Positions 18,519 to 27,566 are shown, numbered from the stretch's first letter. The stretch is DNA of 64,000 nt from Actinoallomurus spadix (GCF_024055725.1 NZ_JAMXMX010000011.1:124001-188000); one strand, 5' to 3'. Notes: a model not told the origin generated them from the letters alone. Made by a program: numbers and translations.

Positions 18519-18866
18519 GTTCCATTCCCTTCTTCGATGGTCCGGCCGGAACCGGTACCCGCGGTTCGGCCGGCGTTGGTCAGCGGCTACCCGCACAAAT
18601 CACCTCCAAACAGACAGGGGGTCTACGGCGTCCGTAACCAACGCCCGAGGTCACCGGGCATGTCGGCGCCGTGGTCGACGGAGCGGATGCGGCCTTGCAC
18701 AACGCGTAGGAATGGAGCACCTGAACACCCGAAAACTGTCACGCAGTGTTGACGGGCGGCCACGATCCGGCAGATCTTCCGGTCGCCGAAATTCCCGTGG
18801 GTTCCGCCACCGCGGCGGCTCGGGGAAGATATCGGACAGTGCTCGCCGTCCCGGATGGAGTAACGG
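18519..18866. other. 348-bp divergent intergenic region between gvpA and dehydratase gene
   Basis: It holds the gvp promoter (18587-18611) and must hold the promoter of the dehydratase gene. A TTGACG at 18749-18754 could be a -35 element for the latter, but no convincing -10 follows. No tRNA, repeat or credible small gene was seen; a 30-codon ATG ORF near 18660 has neither a ribosome site nor coding character. Confidence 0.5.
18587..18611 (-). promoter_or_regulatory. Sigma-B-like promoter of the gvp operon
   Basis: On the minus strand GTTT, a 15-nt spacer and GGGTAG match the actinobacterial sigma-B/sigma-F consensus in all but the final base. It lies about 70 nt upstream of the gvpA ATG. 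Stress-sigma control of gas vesicle genes would agree with reports of osmotic induction in streptomycetes. Confidence 0.5.
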
Positions 18867-20399
18867 ATGACCGCCCTGCTGATCCTGCACCAGGACGACG
18901 ACGTGGCCCTGGCCACCGAGGATCTCGCGGCGGGGACGCCCGTCCGTGACGGTCTGGCCGCCCGGGACGACGTGCCGCGCGGCCACAAGGTCGCGCTGCG
19001 CGACCTGCCCCCCGACGCCCCGGTGCGCAAGTACGGCCAGGTCATCGGCTTCACGACGCGTCCGGTGACCGCCGGGGAGCACGTGCACACCCACAACCTC
19101 GGCTTCCAGCGGTTCGACCGGGAGTACGAGTTCGGTGTCGCCGTCCGCCCCGAGGAGAGGGTGCCCGTGGCGGAGCGGGCGACCTTCGACGGGATCGTCC
19201 GGCCCGACGGCCGCGTGGCGACCCGCAACCACATCGGCGTCCTCACCGCGGGGACCGGCTCGGTGACGGTCGCCCGGCGGATCGCCGAGCGGTTCCGCCG
19301 GCAGGAGGGCGTGCCCGGACTCCTCGACGCCCACCCGGCCGTCGACGGGGTGGTCGCGCTGCCGCACGGTCTCGGCGGCGGAACACCCGGCGAGGAGGGC
19401 GAGGAGGCCGCCGTGCTGCGGCGCACGCTCCGCGGGTACGCGCGCCACCCGAACTTCGCCGGATTCCTCCTCCTCGGCGCCGGCCGCGAACTCGACGAGG
19501 CGCGGTCCCTCCTCGATGAGTGGGGCGTCGGCGCGGACACGCCCGTCACGGTGATGGGGGTCCAGGACCTCGGCGGCGTCCGGGCGGCGGTCGCCGAAGG
19601 GGTGGCCCGGATCACGGACCTGCTGCCCGCGGCGGACGCCGTCCGCCGGCGGCCCGTGCCGGCCTCCGAGCTCGTCCTGGCGATGGAGTGCGGCGGCTCG
19701 GACGGCTACTCCGGCATCACCGCCAACCCCGCCCTCGGCGCCGCCGCGGACCTGCTGATCCGGCACGGCGGCACCGCGGTGTTCGGCGAGACACCGGAGA
19801 TCTACGGGGCCGAGCACCTGCTCGCCCGGCGGGCGGTCAGCCGTGCCATCGGGGAAAAGCTTGTCCGGCGGATCCGCTGGTGGGAGGACTACACCGCCCG
19901 CCACGGCGGCTCGATGGACAACAACCCCTCCCCCGGCAACAAGGCCGGCGGCCTGACCACCATCCTGGAGAAGTCGCTCGGCGCGGCCGCCAAGGGCGGC
20001 CAGTCCAACCTGGCCGACGTCGTGGAGTACGCCGAGCCGGTCACCGCCAAGGGCCTGGTGTTCATGGACACGCCGGGCTACGACCCGGTCAACGCGACCG
20101 GGATGGTCGCCGGGGGCGCGCACGTGCTGTGCTTCACGACCGGCCGCGGGTCGGTGTTCGGGTGCAAGCCGGCGCCGAGCCTGAAGCTCGCCACGAACAC
20201 GCCGCTGTACGAGCGGATGACCGGCGACATGGACCTCAACTGCGGCCTGATCGCCGACGGCGAGTGCGACGTCGCCGAGATGGGCCGGCGGATCTTCGAC
20301 CTGATCCTGGCCACCGCGTCCGGCCGCCGCACGCGCAGCGAGGAGCTCGGCTTCGGCGACGAGGAGTTCGTGCCCTGGCGGCTCGGCGCGGTGATGTGA
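18867..20399 (+). CDS. Altronate/galactarate dehydratase family protein (UxaA/GarD type)
   Basis: A 510-residue full-length sugar-acid dehydratase: an N-terminal SAF domain (about 1-95, with GHKVALRDLPPDAPVRKYG and EHVHTHNLGF), then the catalytic part with VATRNHIGVLT, ELVLAMECGGSDGYSGITAN, GGTAVFGETPEIYGAEHLL, GGSMDNNPSPGNKAGGLTTI and TGRGSVFGCKPAPSLKLATN. Such enzymes remove water from D-altronate or galactarate with an iron cofactor; which substrate is used cannot be read here. No uronate or hexarate pathway gene is next to it. The ATG at 18867 follows GGAGTAACGG. It diverges from the gas-vesicle operon. Confidence 0.9.
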   Translation: MTALLILHQDDDVALATEDLAAGTPVRDGLAARDDVPRGHKVALRDLPPDAPVRKYGQVIGFTTRPVTAGEHVHTHNLGFQRFDREYEFGVAVRPEERVPVAERATFDGIVRPDGRVATRNHIGVLTAGTGSVTVARRIAERFRRQEGVPGLLDAHPAVDGVVALPHGLGGGTPGEEGEEAAVLRRTLRGYARHPNFAGFLLLGAGRELDEARSLLDEWGVGADTPVTVMGVQDLGGVRAAVAEGVARITDLLPAADAVRRRPVPASELVLAMECGGSDGYSGITANPALGAAADLLIRHGGTAVFGETPEIYGAEHLLARRAVSRAIGEKLVRRIRWWEDYTARHGGSMDNNPSPGNKAGGLTTILEKSLGAAAKGGQSNLADVVEYAEPVTAKGLVFMDTPGYDPVNATGMVAGGAHVLCFTTGRGSVFGCKPAPSLKLATNTPLYERMTGDMDLNCGLIADGECDVAEMGRRIFDLILATASGRRTRSEELGFGDEEFVPWRLGAVM

Positions 20400-20480
20400 C
20401 ACGGCCCGCACGGAGCGACCGGCTCAGATCTCGGTTTCGACACCGATCAGAAGAGTGCCTTGGAGCGCCCTTTACCTGTT

Positions 20481-20514
20481 CTGTACCTTTGCTGCTCCGA
20501 TCGAAACAGTACAG
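20481..20514 (+). promoter_or_regulatory. Inverted repeat upstream of LURP-one gene
   Basis: CTGTAC at 20481-20486 and GTACAG at 20509-20514 form a spaced inverted repeat ending 12 nt before the ATG at 20527, in a locally AT-richer stretch. It may be an operator or leader structure. Confidence 0.3.
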
Positions 20515-20526
20515 AGACGGGGATAG

Positions 20527-21126
20527 ATGGACTTTCAGACGTTCCAGGCGCAGCAGCGGCTGCTGATCCGCCAGCGCGTGCGGCTGATGGTGAACCAGTA
20601 CGAGGTGCACGCCGCGAACCCCGACGGCTCCGAGGGCGAGCTCGTCGCCTTCGCGCAGCAGAAGCGCCTGGCGTTCAAGGAGCAGGTCACCTTCTACAGC
20701 GACGACCGCAAGGAGCAGCCGCTCTTCGGTTTCAAAGCCCGGCAGCGCATCGACCTCGGCGCGACGTACGACGTCACCGACCCGGGCGGGCAGCCGATCG
20801 GCAGCTTCCGCAAGGACTTCAAGGCCTCGCTGCTGGCCTCCACCTGGCACCTGGAGCAGCCGAACCTCGGCGTGACCACCGGCTCGGAGCGCAGCAAGTT
20901 CGTCGCCATCCTGCGCCGCGTCTGGAACTTCGTGCCCTACGTGGACAGCCTCCCGTTCGCCTGGCCGTACCACTTCGACTTCGCCGCGAACGGGCAGGAG
21001 ACCTTCTCGGTGGACAAGAAGTTCGCGCTGCGCGACAAGTACGCCGTCGACATCAAGGACCCGCGCCTGGACCGCCGTCTGGTCATCGCCCAGGCGGTCG
21101 CGCTGGACGCCCTCCAGCACCGCTGA
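20527..21126 (+). CDS. LURP-one-related (LOR/tubby-like) family protein
   Basis: A 199-residue beta-barrel protein of the LURP-one-related/scramblase-like superfamily. Visible features are the start VRLMVNQYEVHAANPDG, alternating beta-strands such as ELVAFAQQKRLAFKEQVTFY, the turn YDVTDPGGQPIGSFRKDFKA and a central helix-like segment TWHLEQ. No catalytic residues are known for the family and its bacterial function is unclear. A second, shorter LOR protein lies at 60181-60678. It is a single gene ending at a strong bidirectional hairpin. Confidence 0.8.
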   Translation: MDFQTFQAQQRLLIRQRVRLMVNQYEVHAANPDGSEGELVAFAQQKRLAFKEQVTFYSDDRKEQPLFGFKARQRIDLGATYDVTDPGGQPIGSFRKDFKASLLASTWHLEQPNLGVTTGSERSKFVAILRRVWNFVPYVDSLPFAWPYHFDFAANGQETFSVDKKFALRDKYAVDIKDPRLDRRLVIAQAVALDALQHR

Positions 21127-21150
21127 TCCCCGGGGTTCCGCGGCCTCGGA

Positions 21151-21181
21151 CGGCCCGGCGGCGACGGACGCCGCCGGGCCG
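21151..21181. terminator. Bidirectional terminator between LURP-one gene and response regulator
   Basis: A perfect 13-bp stem (CGGCCCGGCGGCG and complement) with a 5-nt loop fills the gap between the two convergent genes. Confidence 0.8.
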
Positions 21182-21184
21182 CGT

Positions 21185-21838
21185 TCATCTCCCCGTGCTC
21201 TCGAAGTAGCGCAGGACGGCGGCGACGCGGCGGTCGGTGTGCTCGGTCGGCCGCAGGTCCAGCTTGGCGAAGATGTTGCGGATGTGCTTGTGCACCGCGC
21301 CCTCGGTCACGACCAGGCGCTGGGCGATGGCGACGTTGCCGAGCCCCTCGGCCATGAGCGCCAGCACGTCGCGTTCGCGCGGGGTCAGCCGGTCCAGCGG
21401 GTCGTCGGCGCGCCGGTGTGCGAACAGCTGGGCCACGAGCTCCGGGTCGATGGCCGTACCGCCCTCGGCGACCCGGTGCAAGGCCTCGAGGAACCGCTCG
21501 ACCCGCCCGACCCGCTCCTTGAGCAGGTAGCCGACGCCGTTCGTGCCCTCGGCGAGCAGGTCGGTGGCGAAGCTCTCCTCGACGTAGGCCGACAGCACGA
21601 GGACGGCGAGCTTCGGGTGGCGGCGCCGCGCCGCCACCGCCGCCTTGATGCCCTCGTCGGTGTGCGTGGGCGGCATGCGCACGTCGACGATGGCGATGTC
21701 GGGCGGCGTCTCGTCGACGGCGGCGAGGAAGGCGTCCGGCGTGTCCACGGCGGCCACGACCTCGAACCCCTCCCCGCGCAGCAGCAGTTCGAGCCCCGCG
21801 CGGAGCAGGGCGTCGTCCTCCGCGATCACAACACGCAC
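21185..21838 (-). CDS. NarL/FixJ-family response regulator
   Basis: A 217-residue two-component response regulator. The receiver domain begins VRVVIAEDDALLRAGLELLL, has the phospho-acceptor Asp in IAIVDVRMPP and the Lys in GYLLKERV; the C-terminal LuxR-type helix-turn-helix is LTPRERDVLALMAEGLGNVA followed by VTEGAVHKHIRNIFAKL. The GTG at 21838 lies 13 bp inside the end of the kinase gene, so the pair is translationally coupled. The nearest likely target is the divergent ABC/FtsX operon beginning at 23242. Confidence 0.93.
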   Translation of the reverse strand: MRVVIAEDDALLRAGLELLLRGEGFEVVAAVDTPDAFLAAVDETPPDIAIVDVRMPPTHTDEGIKAAVAARRRHPKLAVLVLSAYVEESFATDLLAEGTNGVGYLLKERVGRVERFLEALHRVAEGGTAIDPELVAQLFAHRRADDPLDRLTPRERDVLALMAEGLGNVAIAQRLVVTEGAVHKHIRNIFAKLDLRPTEHTDRRVAAVLRYFESTGR

Positions 21839-23079
21839 GGCAACTCCACCTCGAGTACGGTCGGCCCGCCCGGCGGGCTGGACAGGGTCACGTGTCCGTC
21901 GTAAGCCTCGACCCGGCGGCGGATGCCGACGATGCCGCTTCCGGCGCCCTCCTCCGCGCCGCCGCGCCCGTCGTCCTCGACGCGGACGCACAATCGGTCC
22001 CGCGTCTGGCGCACCTCGACGGCCGCGTGCCGGGCGTGACTGTGCTTGGAGATGTTGGTGAGCGCCTCGGCGACGACGAAGTACGCGGTCGCGTCGACGG
22101 ACGCCGGCCGCGAGCCCGGGACGTCGGCCGACACGCGGCAGGGCACGGCGCACCCGGCGGCCAGCGCGGCCAGCGCGCCGCCGAGGCCCCGCTGTTCGAG
22201 CACGGGCGGGAGGATGCCGCGGACGACCGCGCGCAGTTCGGCGAGCGCCTGCTCGGCCGCCGACTGCGCCTGCTCCAGGGCGCCGTCCGCGAGGGCGGGG
22301 TCGTGCTTCAGCGCCCGCCGCGCGGCGCCCAGCAGGACGGTGACGCCGACGAGGCGGTTCTGCGTGCCGTCGTGCAGGGAGCGCTCGATCCGCCGCAGTT
22401 CGGCGGTGTGGGCGTCGAGGGCGGCGGCGCGCGTCGCGGTCAGCTCCGCGACCCGCGCGGACAGGTCGAGGCCCGGATGCGGCGCGAGCAGGCGCCTGCC
22501 GGGCCTGGCCTGCAGCCGGGCCATCGCCGGCCCCAGGCCGACCAGGATCGCCACCCATCCGGCGCCCAGGGAGACGCTGGACACCATTCCGGTCCATCCG
22601 CCGGCCGGGATGCCCACCGAGGTGGTGACCGTGCCGGGCGGCAGCGCCCACATGTAGAGCGGGCGGGTGAGGTCCTCGATCGCCAGCAGCGGCAGCAACG
22701 CGCCGAACAGGCCGAGGGCGAACCCGAACACCGCGTGAACGAACAGCCAGCGCAGGTCGCGCGGTGTCGCCGGGTCCCTGGCGGCGGCGCGGAGGCGGGC
22801 GGACCAGCCGCCCGGCCACGGGTCGTACGGGCTGATGACCTCCTCACCCCACCGGCTCAGCCGCTGGCGCTCCCGGTCGGCGACCGCGCGCACGGCGGCG
22901 AGCGCCCACGGCAGCAGCGGCAGCCCGACGCCGACGAGGCAGAGAGCGCCGACGACGATCAGCACCAGTGCGGTGAGCAGGGCGAGGACCGCGGTGCCCA
23001 GGCCGCCGACCAGCCGCGCGAGCGCGTCGATCGGGTCGCGCAGCGCGCGCACGACCGCGCCGTCGTTCCCATCCGGCAT
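21826..23079 (-). CDS. Membrane sensor histidine kinase (HisKA_3 type)
   Basis: A 417-residue kinase with an N-terminal membrane sensor region of about four helices (LVGGLGTAVLALLTALVLIV, then ALCLVGVGLPLLPWALAA; VHAVFGFALGLFGALLPLLA; VSLGAGWVAILVGLGPAMA). The dimerisation/phospho-acceptor box is ELRRIERSLHDGTQNRLVG, the N-box AEALTNISKHSHARHA, and the G-box VEDDGRGGAEEGAGSGIVGI. The sensor type is that of NarL-type kinases which often control nearby ABC exporters of the same layout. I chose the ATG at 23079, with AGGAGGAG just upstream, over one five codons earlier. Confidence 0.93.
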   Translation of the reverse strand: MPDGNDGAVVRALRDPIDALARLVGGLGTAVLALLTALVLIVVGALCLVGVGLPLLPWALAAVRAVADRERQRLSRWGEEVISPYDPWPGGWSARLRAAARDPATPRDLRWLFVHAVFGFALGLFGALLPLLAIEDLTRPLYMWALPPGTVTTSVGIPAGGWTGMVSSVSLGAGWVAILVGLGPAMARLQARPGRRLLAPHPGLDLSARVAELTATRAAALDAHTAELRRIERSLHDGTQNRLVGVTVLLGAARRALKHDPALADGALEQAQSAAEQALAELRAVVRGILPPVLEQRGLGGALAALAAGCAVPCRVSADVPGSRPASVDATAYFVVAEALTNISKHSHARHAAVEVRQTRDRLCVRVEDDGRGGAEEGAGSGIVGIRRRVEAYDGHVTLSSPPGGPTVLEVELPCVL

Positions 23080-23154
23080 CCGACTCCTCCTCACGATCAG
23101 TGGCCACCTTATGGCTAATCGCAGTGGTCGGTGGCGTTACACCCGAAAAGTGGT

Positions 23155-23178
23155 GCCTGCTGTACCACGACCGGGTAG
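23155..23178 (+). promoter_or_regulatory. Possible stress-sigma promoter of ABC operon
   Basis: GCCT, 14 nt and GGGTAG fit the degenerate GNNT-N14-GGGTA pattern about 65 nt before the first gene of the operon. The match is weak and could be chance. Confidence 0.2.
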
Positions 23179-23241
23179 TGCGTGGGATCGCCGCAGGTCA
23201 CGGCCGTCCGTAGCGTCGGAGTCGACCTTGAAGGAGGACCC

Positions 23242-23481
23242 ATGACGAACGACCCTTACCGGCTCACCCGGCCCGAGACCGGCCCCGGCGCCCCGGACCG
23301 GAGCGGCGGCATCGGCGCGTGGCGCACGCTTCTCTGGACCGTCCTGGTGGTCAGCGCCGCCGGGAACGCCGTGACCTCGATGAGCCGGCTGCCGATCGCG
23401 GTGAGCCTGTCCTTCGGCGTCGTGACCATCCTGTGCATCGCCGGGCTGCTCGCCGACTGGTCCCGGCGGAGGCGGGCGTGA
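23242..23481 (+). CDS. Small two-helix membrane protein, first gene of ABC operon
   Basis: A 79-residue protein with two predicted membrane helices (about 27-45, [19 protein letters not shown], and 50-70, [19 protein letters not shown]). I do not recognise a family. The ATG at 23242 follows AAGGAGGACC. Its stop codon overlaps the GTG of the ABC ATPase gene, so it is co-translated with the exporter and may be a helper subunit. It is divergent from the two-component system. Confidence 0.75.
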   Translation: MTNDPYRLTRPETGPGAPDRSGGIGAWRTLLWTVLVVSAAGNAVTSMSRLPIAVSLSFGVVTILCIAGLLADWSRRRRA

Positions 23482-24287
23482 GGATGCGCGAATCTGCCGG
23501 CGTCCGGCCCGCGGCCCCGGGCGTGGCGGGCCACGCGGCCGGCCTGCGGCCCGGGCCACCGGACGTGGTCATCGGCCTGGACCGCGTCACGAAGGTGCAC
23601 CGCGCCGGCGCGACGGCGGTCACCGCGCTCGACGACGTGTCGCTCACCGTCCCCCGCGGCACGTTCCTCGCGGTGATGGGGCCGTCCGGGTCCGGCAAGA
23701 GCACGCTGCTGCAGGTCGCCGCCGGGCTGGACACCCCGACGTCGGGCACGGTCACGGTCGGCGGCACGGACGTCTCCCGCCTCGGCGAGGCCCGGCGCAC
23801 CGTGCTCCGCCGGGACCGGATCGGCTTCGTGTTCCAGGGGTACAACCTGCTCCCGGCGTTCACCGTCGAGCAGAACATCACCCTCCCGCTGCGCCTGGCC
23901 CGCCGGGCCCCGGACGGGGAGTGGATCCGCGCGCTGGTCGACCGCACCGGCCTGGACGGGGTCCTGCACCGGCGCCCCGCGGAGCTGTCCGGCGGGCAGC
24001 AGCAGCGCGTGGCGATCGTCCGGGCGCTGGCCGCGCGGCCCGACATCGTGTTCGCCGACGAGCCGACCGGGGCGCTGGACGTCCGCAGCTCCGGGCAGGT
24101 CCTCACGCTGCTGCGCGAGATCGTCGACGAGCTCGGCCAGACCATCGTGATGGTCACCCACGACCCGGCCGCGGCGGCCCGCGCCCACCGGGCCCTCATC
24201 ATGGCCGACGGCCGGATCGTGGACGTGCTTCACGACCCCGCGGCACCGGCGCTCGCCGCCCGCCTCACCTCGCTCGGAGGCCGCTGA
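23478..24287 (+). CDS. ABC transporter ATP-binding protein (MacB/LolD type)
   Basis: A 269-residue ATPase with Walker [11 protein letters not shown]-loop [10 protein letters not shown], signature [16 protein letters not shown], Walker [13 protein letters not shown] and switch MVTHDP. The sequence class is that of MacB/LolD/FtsE-type ATPases which work with FtsX-like permeases, not with classical exporters. The GTG at 23478 overlaps the preceding stop by 4 bp; an ATG two codons later is the alternative. The first about 30 residues precede the conserved domain. It pairs with the permease whose start overlaps by one base. Confidence 0.93.
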   Translation: MRMRESAGVRPAAPGVAGHAAGLRPGPPDVVIGLDRVTKVHRAGATAVTALDDVSLTVPRGTFLAVMGPSGSGKSTLLQVAAGLDTPTSGTVTVGGTDVSRLGEARRTVLRRDRIGFVFQGYNLLPAFTVEQNITLPLRLARRAPDGEWIRALVDRTGLDGVLHRRPAELSGGQQQRVAIVRALAARPDIVFADEPTGALDVRSSGQVLTLLREIVDELGQTIVMVTHDPAAAARAHRALIMADGRIVDVLHDPAAPALAARLTSLGGR

Positions 24288-26836
24288 TGCTCCGGATGTC
24301 CCTTCTGCTGGCCCGCGGCCGGCTCGGCGCGCTGGTCGCCATCGTCTGCGCGGTGCTGGGCGGGTCGGCGTTCCTCACGGCCACGGGCGTACTGGCGGAG
24401 TCCGGCCTGCGCTCCCACCTGCCGGTCGAACGGCTCGCCGGAGCGGACGTCGTCGTCGCCGCCCGGCAGTCGGTCGCGCAGGACGAGGACCTGCCCGAGC
24501 CGCTGCCCGAGCGGGCGGCGGTCCCGGCACGGCTGGTCGCCTCACTCGGGGCACTGCCCGGCGTCGCCTCCGCGATCGGCGACGTGAGCCTGCCCGCCGC
24601 CGTCGTCGGCCCGGGCGGCGCGGTCGTCGGCGCCGGTGACCCGCGCACCGCCGGGCACGGCTGGTCGTCCCGGACGCTGCCCGGACCCGGTTCCCTCCAC
24701 GGCACTCCCCCGGCCGGTCCCGGGGACGTGGCGCTCGATGCGGCCACCGCCGCGCGCGCCGGCGTCCGGCCCGGCGACCGGGTGACGGTCGTGGCCGCCG
24801 GACGGCGGAACGGCTACCGGGTGTCCGCCGTCGTCGGCGGCCCGGCGGGCGTCTACTTCGACGACGCCGTCGCGGCCTCGCTGGCGGGCCGGGACGCCGG
24901 GCCGAAGCGCGGAACGGTCGACCTCGTGGCGCTGCGCGCCGCGCCCGGCACCGACCCGGGCGCCCTGGCCGCGCGCGTCCGCAGTGCCCTCCGCGCGGAC
25001 GGCCGCGGCGACCTCACGGTGGCGGCGGGCGGGGCGCGGGGTGACGTGGAGCAGCCCGGCGGGATGACGGGCCGGGCCCTGCTGTTCGCGCTCGCCGGTT
25101 CGATCGCCGGGGTCGTCCTAATGATCGTCGGCTTCGTCGTCGCGGGCGCGCTGTCGGTGGCGATCGCCGGGCAGCGCCGCGACCTGGCCCTCCTGCGGGC
25201 CGTCGGCGCCACGCCCCGGCAGGTCCGCCGCCTCATCGCCACGCAGACCGGAGTGATCGCGCTGTTCCCCCTGCCGTTCGGCGTGGCGCTCGGATACGTC
25301 CTCGCCGGCCGGTTCGGCGGCATGCTGGCCGGGCACGGCGTGCTGCCGGGCCGCCTGCCGCTGTCCTGGAGCCCGCTGCCGGGCCTCGCGGCGGTCCTGC
25401 TGCTGTCCGCCGTGGTGCGCGTGTCTGCGCTGGCCGCCGCGTTCCGTACGTCACGGATGCCGGCGACCGAGGCGGTCGCCGAGTCCCGGGCCGAGCCCCG
25501 CACGCCGTCGGCCGTGCGCACCCGCATCGGGCTCCTGCTCATCGCCGGTGCGATGACGCTCGGGGCCGTTCCGCTCTTCCTCCGCACCGCCGAGGCGACG
25601 GTCGCGACCGGCTCGGCCAGTCTGCTGGCGGTCATCGGCCTCGGCCTCGCGGGCCCGTCCCTCGTCCGGCGCGGCAGCGGCGCGCTGCTGCGGCGGCTGC
25701 CGCCCCGTACGTCGCCGGCGACCTGGCTGGCGGTCGGCAACGGCCACGGCTACGCCCTCCGGGTCGGCGGCGCGGTCACGGCGCTCGGCATGGCCGTCGC
25801 GTTCACGCTGAGCTACGCGCTGACGCAGACCACGCTGATGACCGCGACCACCCACCAGGCGAGGGCCGCGACGCACGCCGACGTCGCGGTCACCGCCCCC
25901 GCGCTCGGCGGGGTCCCCGCGAACCTCGCCGGCGAGATCCGTACGGCGCCGGGCGTCGCCGCCGTCGTGCCGGTCGGCACGACGACCGTCCTGTGGCCGC
26001 ACCGGGAGGACGGCGCGAACGCCGTCGCGGCCTACCGCGCACTCGTCACCGGGCCGGACACCCCGGCCGTCCTGGACCTGGGACGGCGCGACGGTGACCT
26101 GAGGCGGCTGAGCGGCGCCACCATCGCGGTCAGCAGGACCACCGCCTTCGCCCGGGGCGCCGAGGTCGGCGACCGCGTCACCGTGCTCCTGGGCGACGGG
26201 ACGCGGGCCACCGCCGAGATCGTCGCGACGTACGACCGCAGCCTCGGCTTCGGCGACGTCGTCGTCTCCCGCGACCTGGCCGCCGGCCACACGACGACCG
26301 GCCTGGCGGACCGGCTGCTGGTCCGCGCGGCCCCGGGGCGAGCCGAGGTGGTCCGGCGTTCACTCGCGGCGCTCACCGCGCGGGAGCCGGGCGTACGGGC
26401 CGGCGACGCGCGCGGCGCCATCGAGAAGGCGCCGACGCCCCCGGAGGTGTGGGTGAACGTCGTCGTCCTCGCCGTACTCCTGGGGTACGTCCTGCTCGCG
26501 GTGGCGAACCGCCTGGCGGCCGCCGCGGCGCAGCGCCGCGACGAGTTCACCGCGCTCCGGCTGATCGGCGCCACTCCCCGGCAGATCGTCGGGATGGTAC
26601 GGCGCGAGGCCGCGCTGGTCGCGGCGGCGGCCGTCGGCGCGGGCGTCGCGTTGTCGGCGGTGCCGCTGGCCCTGCTGGGCGCCGGCTTCCTCGGCCGCCC
26701 CTGGGCCGCCGGGCCGATCTGGCTCCTGCCGGCCGCCGCGGCCACGGTCGCGCTGATCGCCTGGCTCGCCACCGAGCTCCCGGTCCGCGGCGCGCTGCGC
26801 GCCGCCCCGGCGAACGTCCTGGCCCAGCGCTCCTGA
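24287..26836 (+). CDS. FtsX-like ABC transporter permease
   Basis: An 849-residue membrane protein with two FtsX domains. Helix 1 is at about 14-36; a large extracytoplasmic domain follows; then three helices (LLFALAGSIAGVVLMIVGFV region), a linker, a second block of helices and a second extracytoplasmic domain, and three C-terminal helices (VVVLAVLLGYVLLAVANRLA, then LVAAAAVGAGVALSAVPLAL). This is the usual layout of actinobacterial permeases that export or release lipids or peptides, or relay signals about cell-wall antibiotics. With the neighbouring two-component system it resembles Bce-like or MacB-like detoxification modules, but the substrate is unknown. Confidence 0.92.
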   Translation: MLRMSLLLARGRLGALVAIVCAVLGGSAFLTATGVLAESGLRSHLPVERLAGADVVVAARQSVAQDEDLPEPLPERAAVPARLVASLGALPGVASAIGDVSLPAAVVGPGGAVVGAGDPRTAGHGWSSRTLPGPGSLHGTPPAGPGDVALDAATAARAGVRPGDRVTVVAAGRRNGYRVSAVVGGPAGVYFDDAVAASLAGRDAGPKRGTVDLVALRAAPGTDPGALAARVRSALRADGRGDLTVAAGGARGDVEQPGGMTGRALLFALAGSIAGVVLMIVGFVVAGALSVAIAGQRRDLALLRAVGATPRQVRRLIATQTGVIALFPLPFGVALGYVLAGRFGGMLAGHGVLPGRLPLSWSPLPGLAAVLLLSAVVRVSALAAAFRTSRMPATEAVAESRAEPRTPSAVRTRIGLLLIAGAMTLGAVPLFLRTAEATVATGSASLLAVIGLGLAGPSLVRRGSGALLRRLPPRTSPATWLAVGNGHGYALRVGGAVTALGMAVAFTLSYALTQTTLMTATTHQARAATHADVAVTAPALGGVPANLAGEIRTAPGVAAVVPVGTTTVLWPHREDGANAVAAYRALVTGPDTPAVLDLGRRDGDLRRLSGATIAVSRTTAFARGAEVGDRVTVLLGDGTRATAEIVATYDRSLGFGDVVVSRDLAAGHTTTGLADRLLVRAAPGRAEVVRRSLAALTAREPGVRAGDARGAIEKAPTPPEVWVNVVVLAVLLGYVLLAVANRLAAAAAQRRDEFTALRLIGATPRQIVGMVRREAALVAAAAVGAGVALSAVPLALLGAGFLGRPWAAGPIWLLPAAAATVALIAWLATELPVRGALRAAPANVLAQRS

Positions 26837-26848
26837 CCTCTCGGTCCG

Positions 26849-26890
26849 CGCCGAGGATTCTGGTGGCGGGCGCCACCAGAATCCTCGGCG
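26849..26890. terminator. Strong bidirectional terminator after ABC operon
   Basis: A perfect 20-bp inverted repeat (CGCCGAGGATTCTGGTGGCG and complement) with only GG between the arms, lying between the convergent permease and TetR genes. It is the longest perfect hairpin seen in the window. Confidence 0.9.
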
Positions 26891-26908
26891 GTGACCGGCG
26901 TTGTGGTT

Positions 26909-27496
26909 TCACGCACCTTCAGATGGGCGGGTGACTCCCCAGGCCGCCTCGATCATCTGGAAGATCTCGTCCACCGCGGTCTCCGGATCGGGCGCCTCGC
27001 GGGCCAGCGAGAAGGCGTCGATCACGAACCTCGCGATCGTCCGGCAGGCCGTCGTGGTCCGCGCCAGGCCGAGATCGGCGGCGATGGCCGTCGCCAGCGA
27101 CTCCGTGTGGCGCAGCCGCATCGACTCCTCGTACTGCCGCAGGGCGGGTGATCCGTCGATCATGCGCCAGATGGGGGCGGCGCCGTCCCCGGTGCAGTGG
27201 CGCACCAGGGCCTGGATCTCGCGGCGCAGCGCGAGGATGAGCGGCTCGTGCGGCGCCCGGCCGGTGACCGCCTGCGTGAGGCGATGCTCGAAGTCCTCGT
27301 CCTGCTCGAACACCAGGGCCTCTTTCGAGGCGAAGTGGGAGAAGAGCGTGGTGACGGCGACGTCGGCCTCGGCGGCGACGTCACGGATGCCCACCGCGTC
27401 GTACCCGTGCTCCAGGAAGAGCCGCAGCGCGGTGTCGGCGATCTTCTGGCGGGTCGCGGCCTTCTTACGCTCCCGGCGTCCGGTCGGCACGGTCAC
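26909..27496 (-). CDS. TetR-family transcriptional regulator
   Basis: A 195-residue repressor. The N-terminal helix-turn-helix is clear (RQKIADTALRLFLEHGYDAV, then IRDVAAEADVAVTTLFSHFA, SKEALVFE). The C-terminal ligand domain is of the short TetR_C_17-like kind and gives no ligand clue. It diverges from the oxidoreductase gene with 70 bp between starts, and a clean palindrome (27538-27552) lies there. Autoregulation and control of the oxidoreductase are likely. Confidence 0.92.
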   Translation of the reverse strand: MTVPTGRRERKKAATRQKIADTALRLFLEHGYDAVGIRDVAAEADVAVTTLFSHFASKEALVFEQDEDFEHRLTQAVTGRAPHEPLILALRREIQALVRHCTGDGAAPIWRMIDGSPALRQYEESMRLRHTESLATAIAADLGLARTTTACRTIARFVIDAFSLAREAPDPETAVDEIFQMIEAAWGVTRPSEGA

Positions 27497-27537
27497 GCCG
27501 TGATGCTATCAGGTACGAAGCCGTAACCGTTCCAAAA

Positions 27538-27552
27538 CACTAACGGTTAGTG
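27538..27552. promoter_or_regulatory. TetR operator candidate
   Basis: CACTAAC-G-GTTAGTG is a perfect 7-bp inverted repeat around one central base. It lies 14 nt before the oxidoreductase ATG and 42 nt before the TetR start. A partly related TAACCGTT at 27521-27528 forms a second, wider inverted pair with AACGGTTA. Confidence 0.65.
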
Positions 27553-27566
27553 CTACGGTCGGCCGC

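Noticed and set aside
18660-18752. A 30-codon ORF in the gvpA/dehydratase gap
   Set aside because: No ribosome site, no coding bias, and it ends in the likely promoter region.
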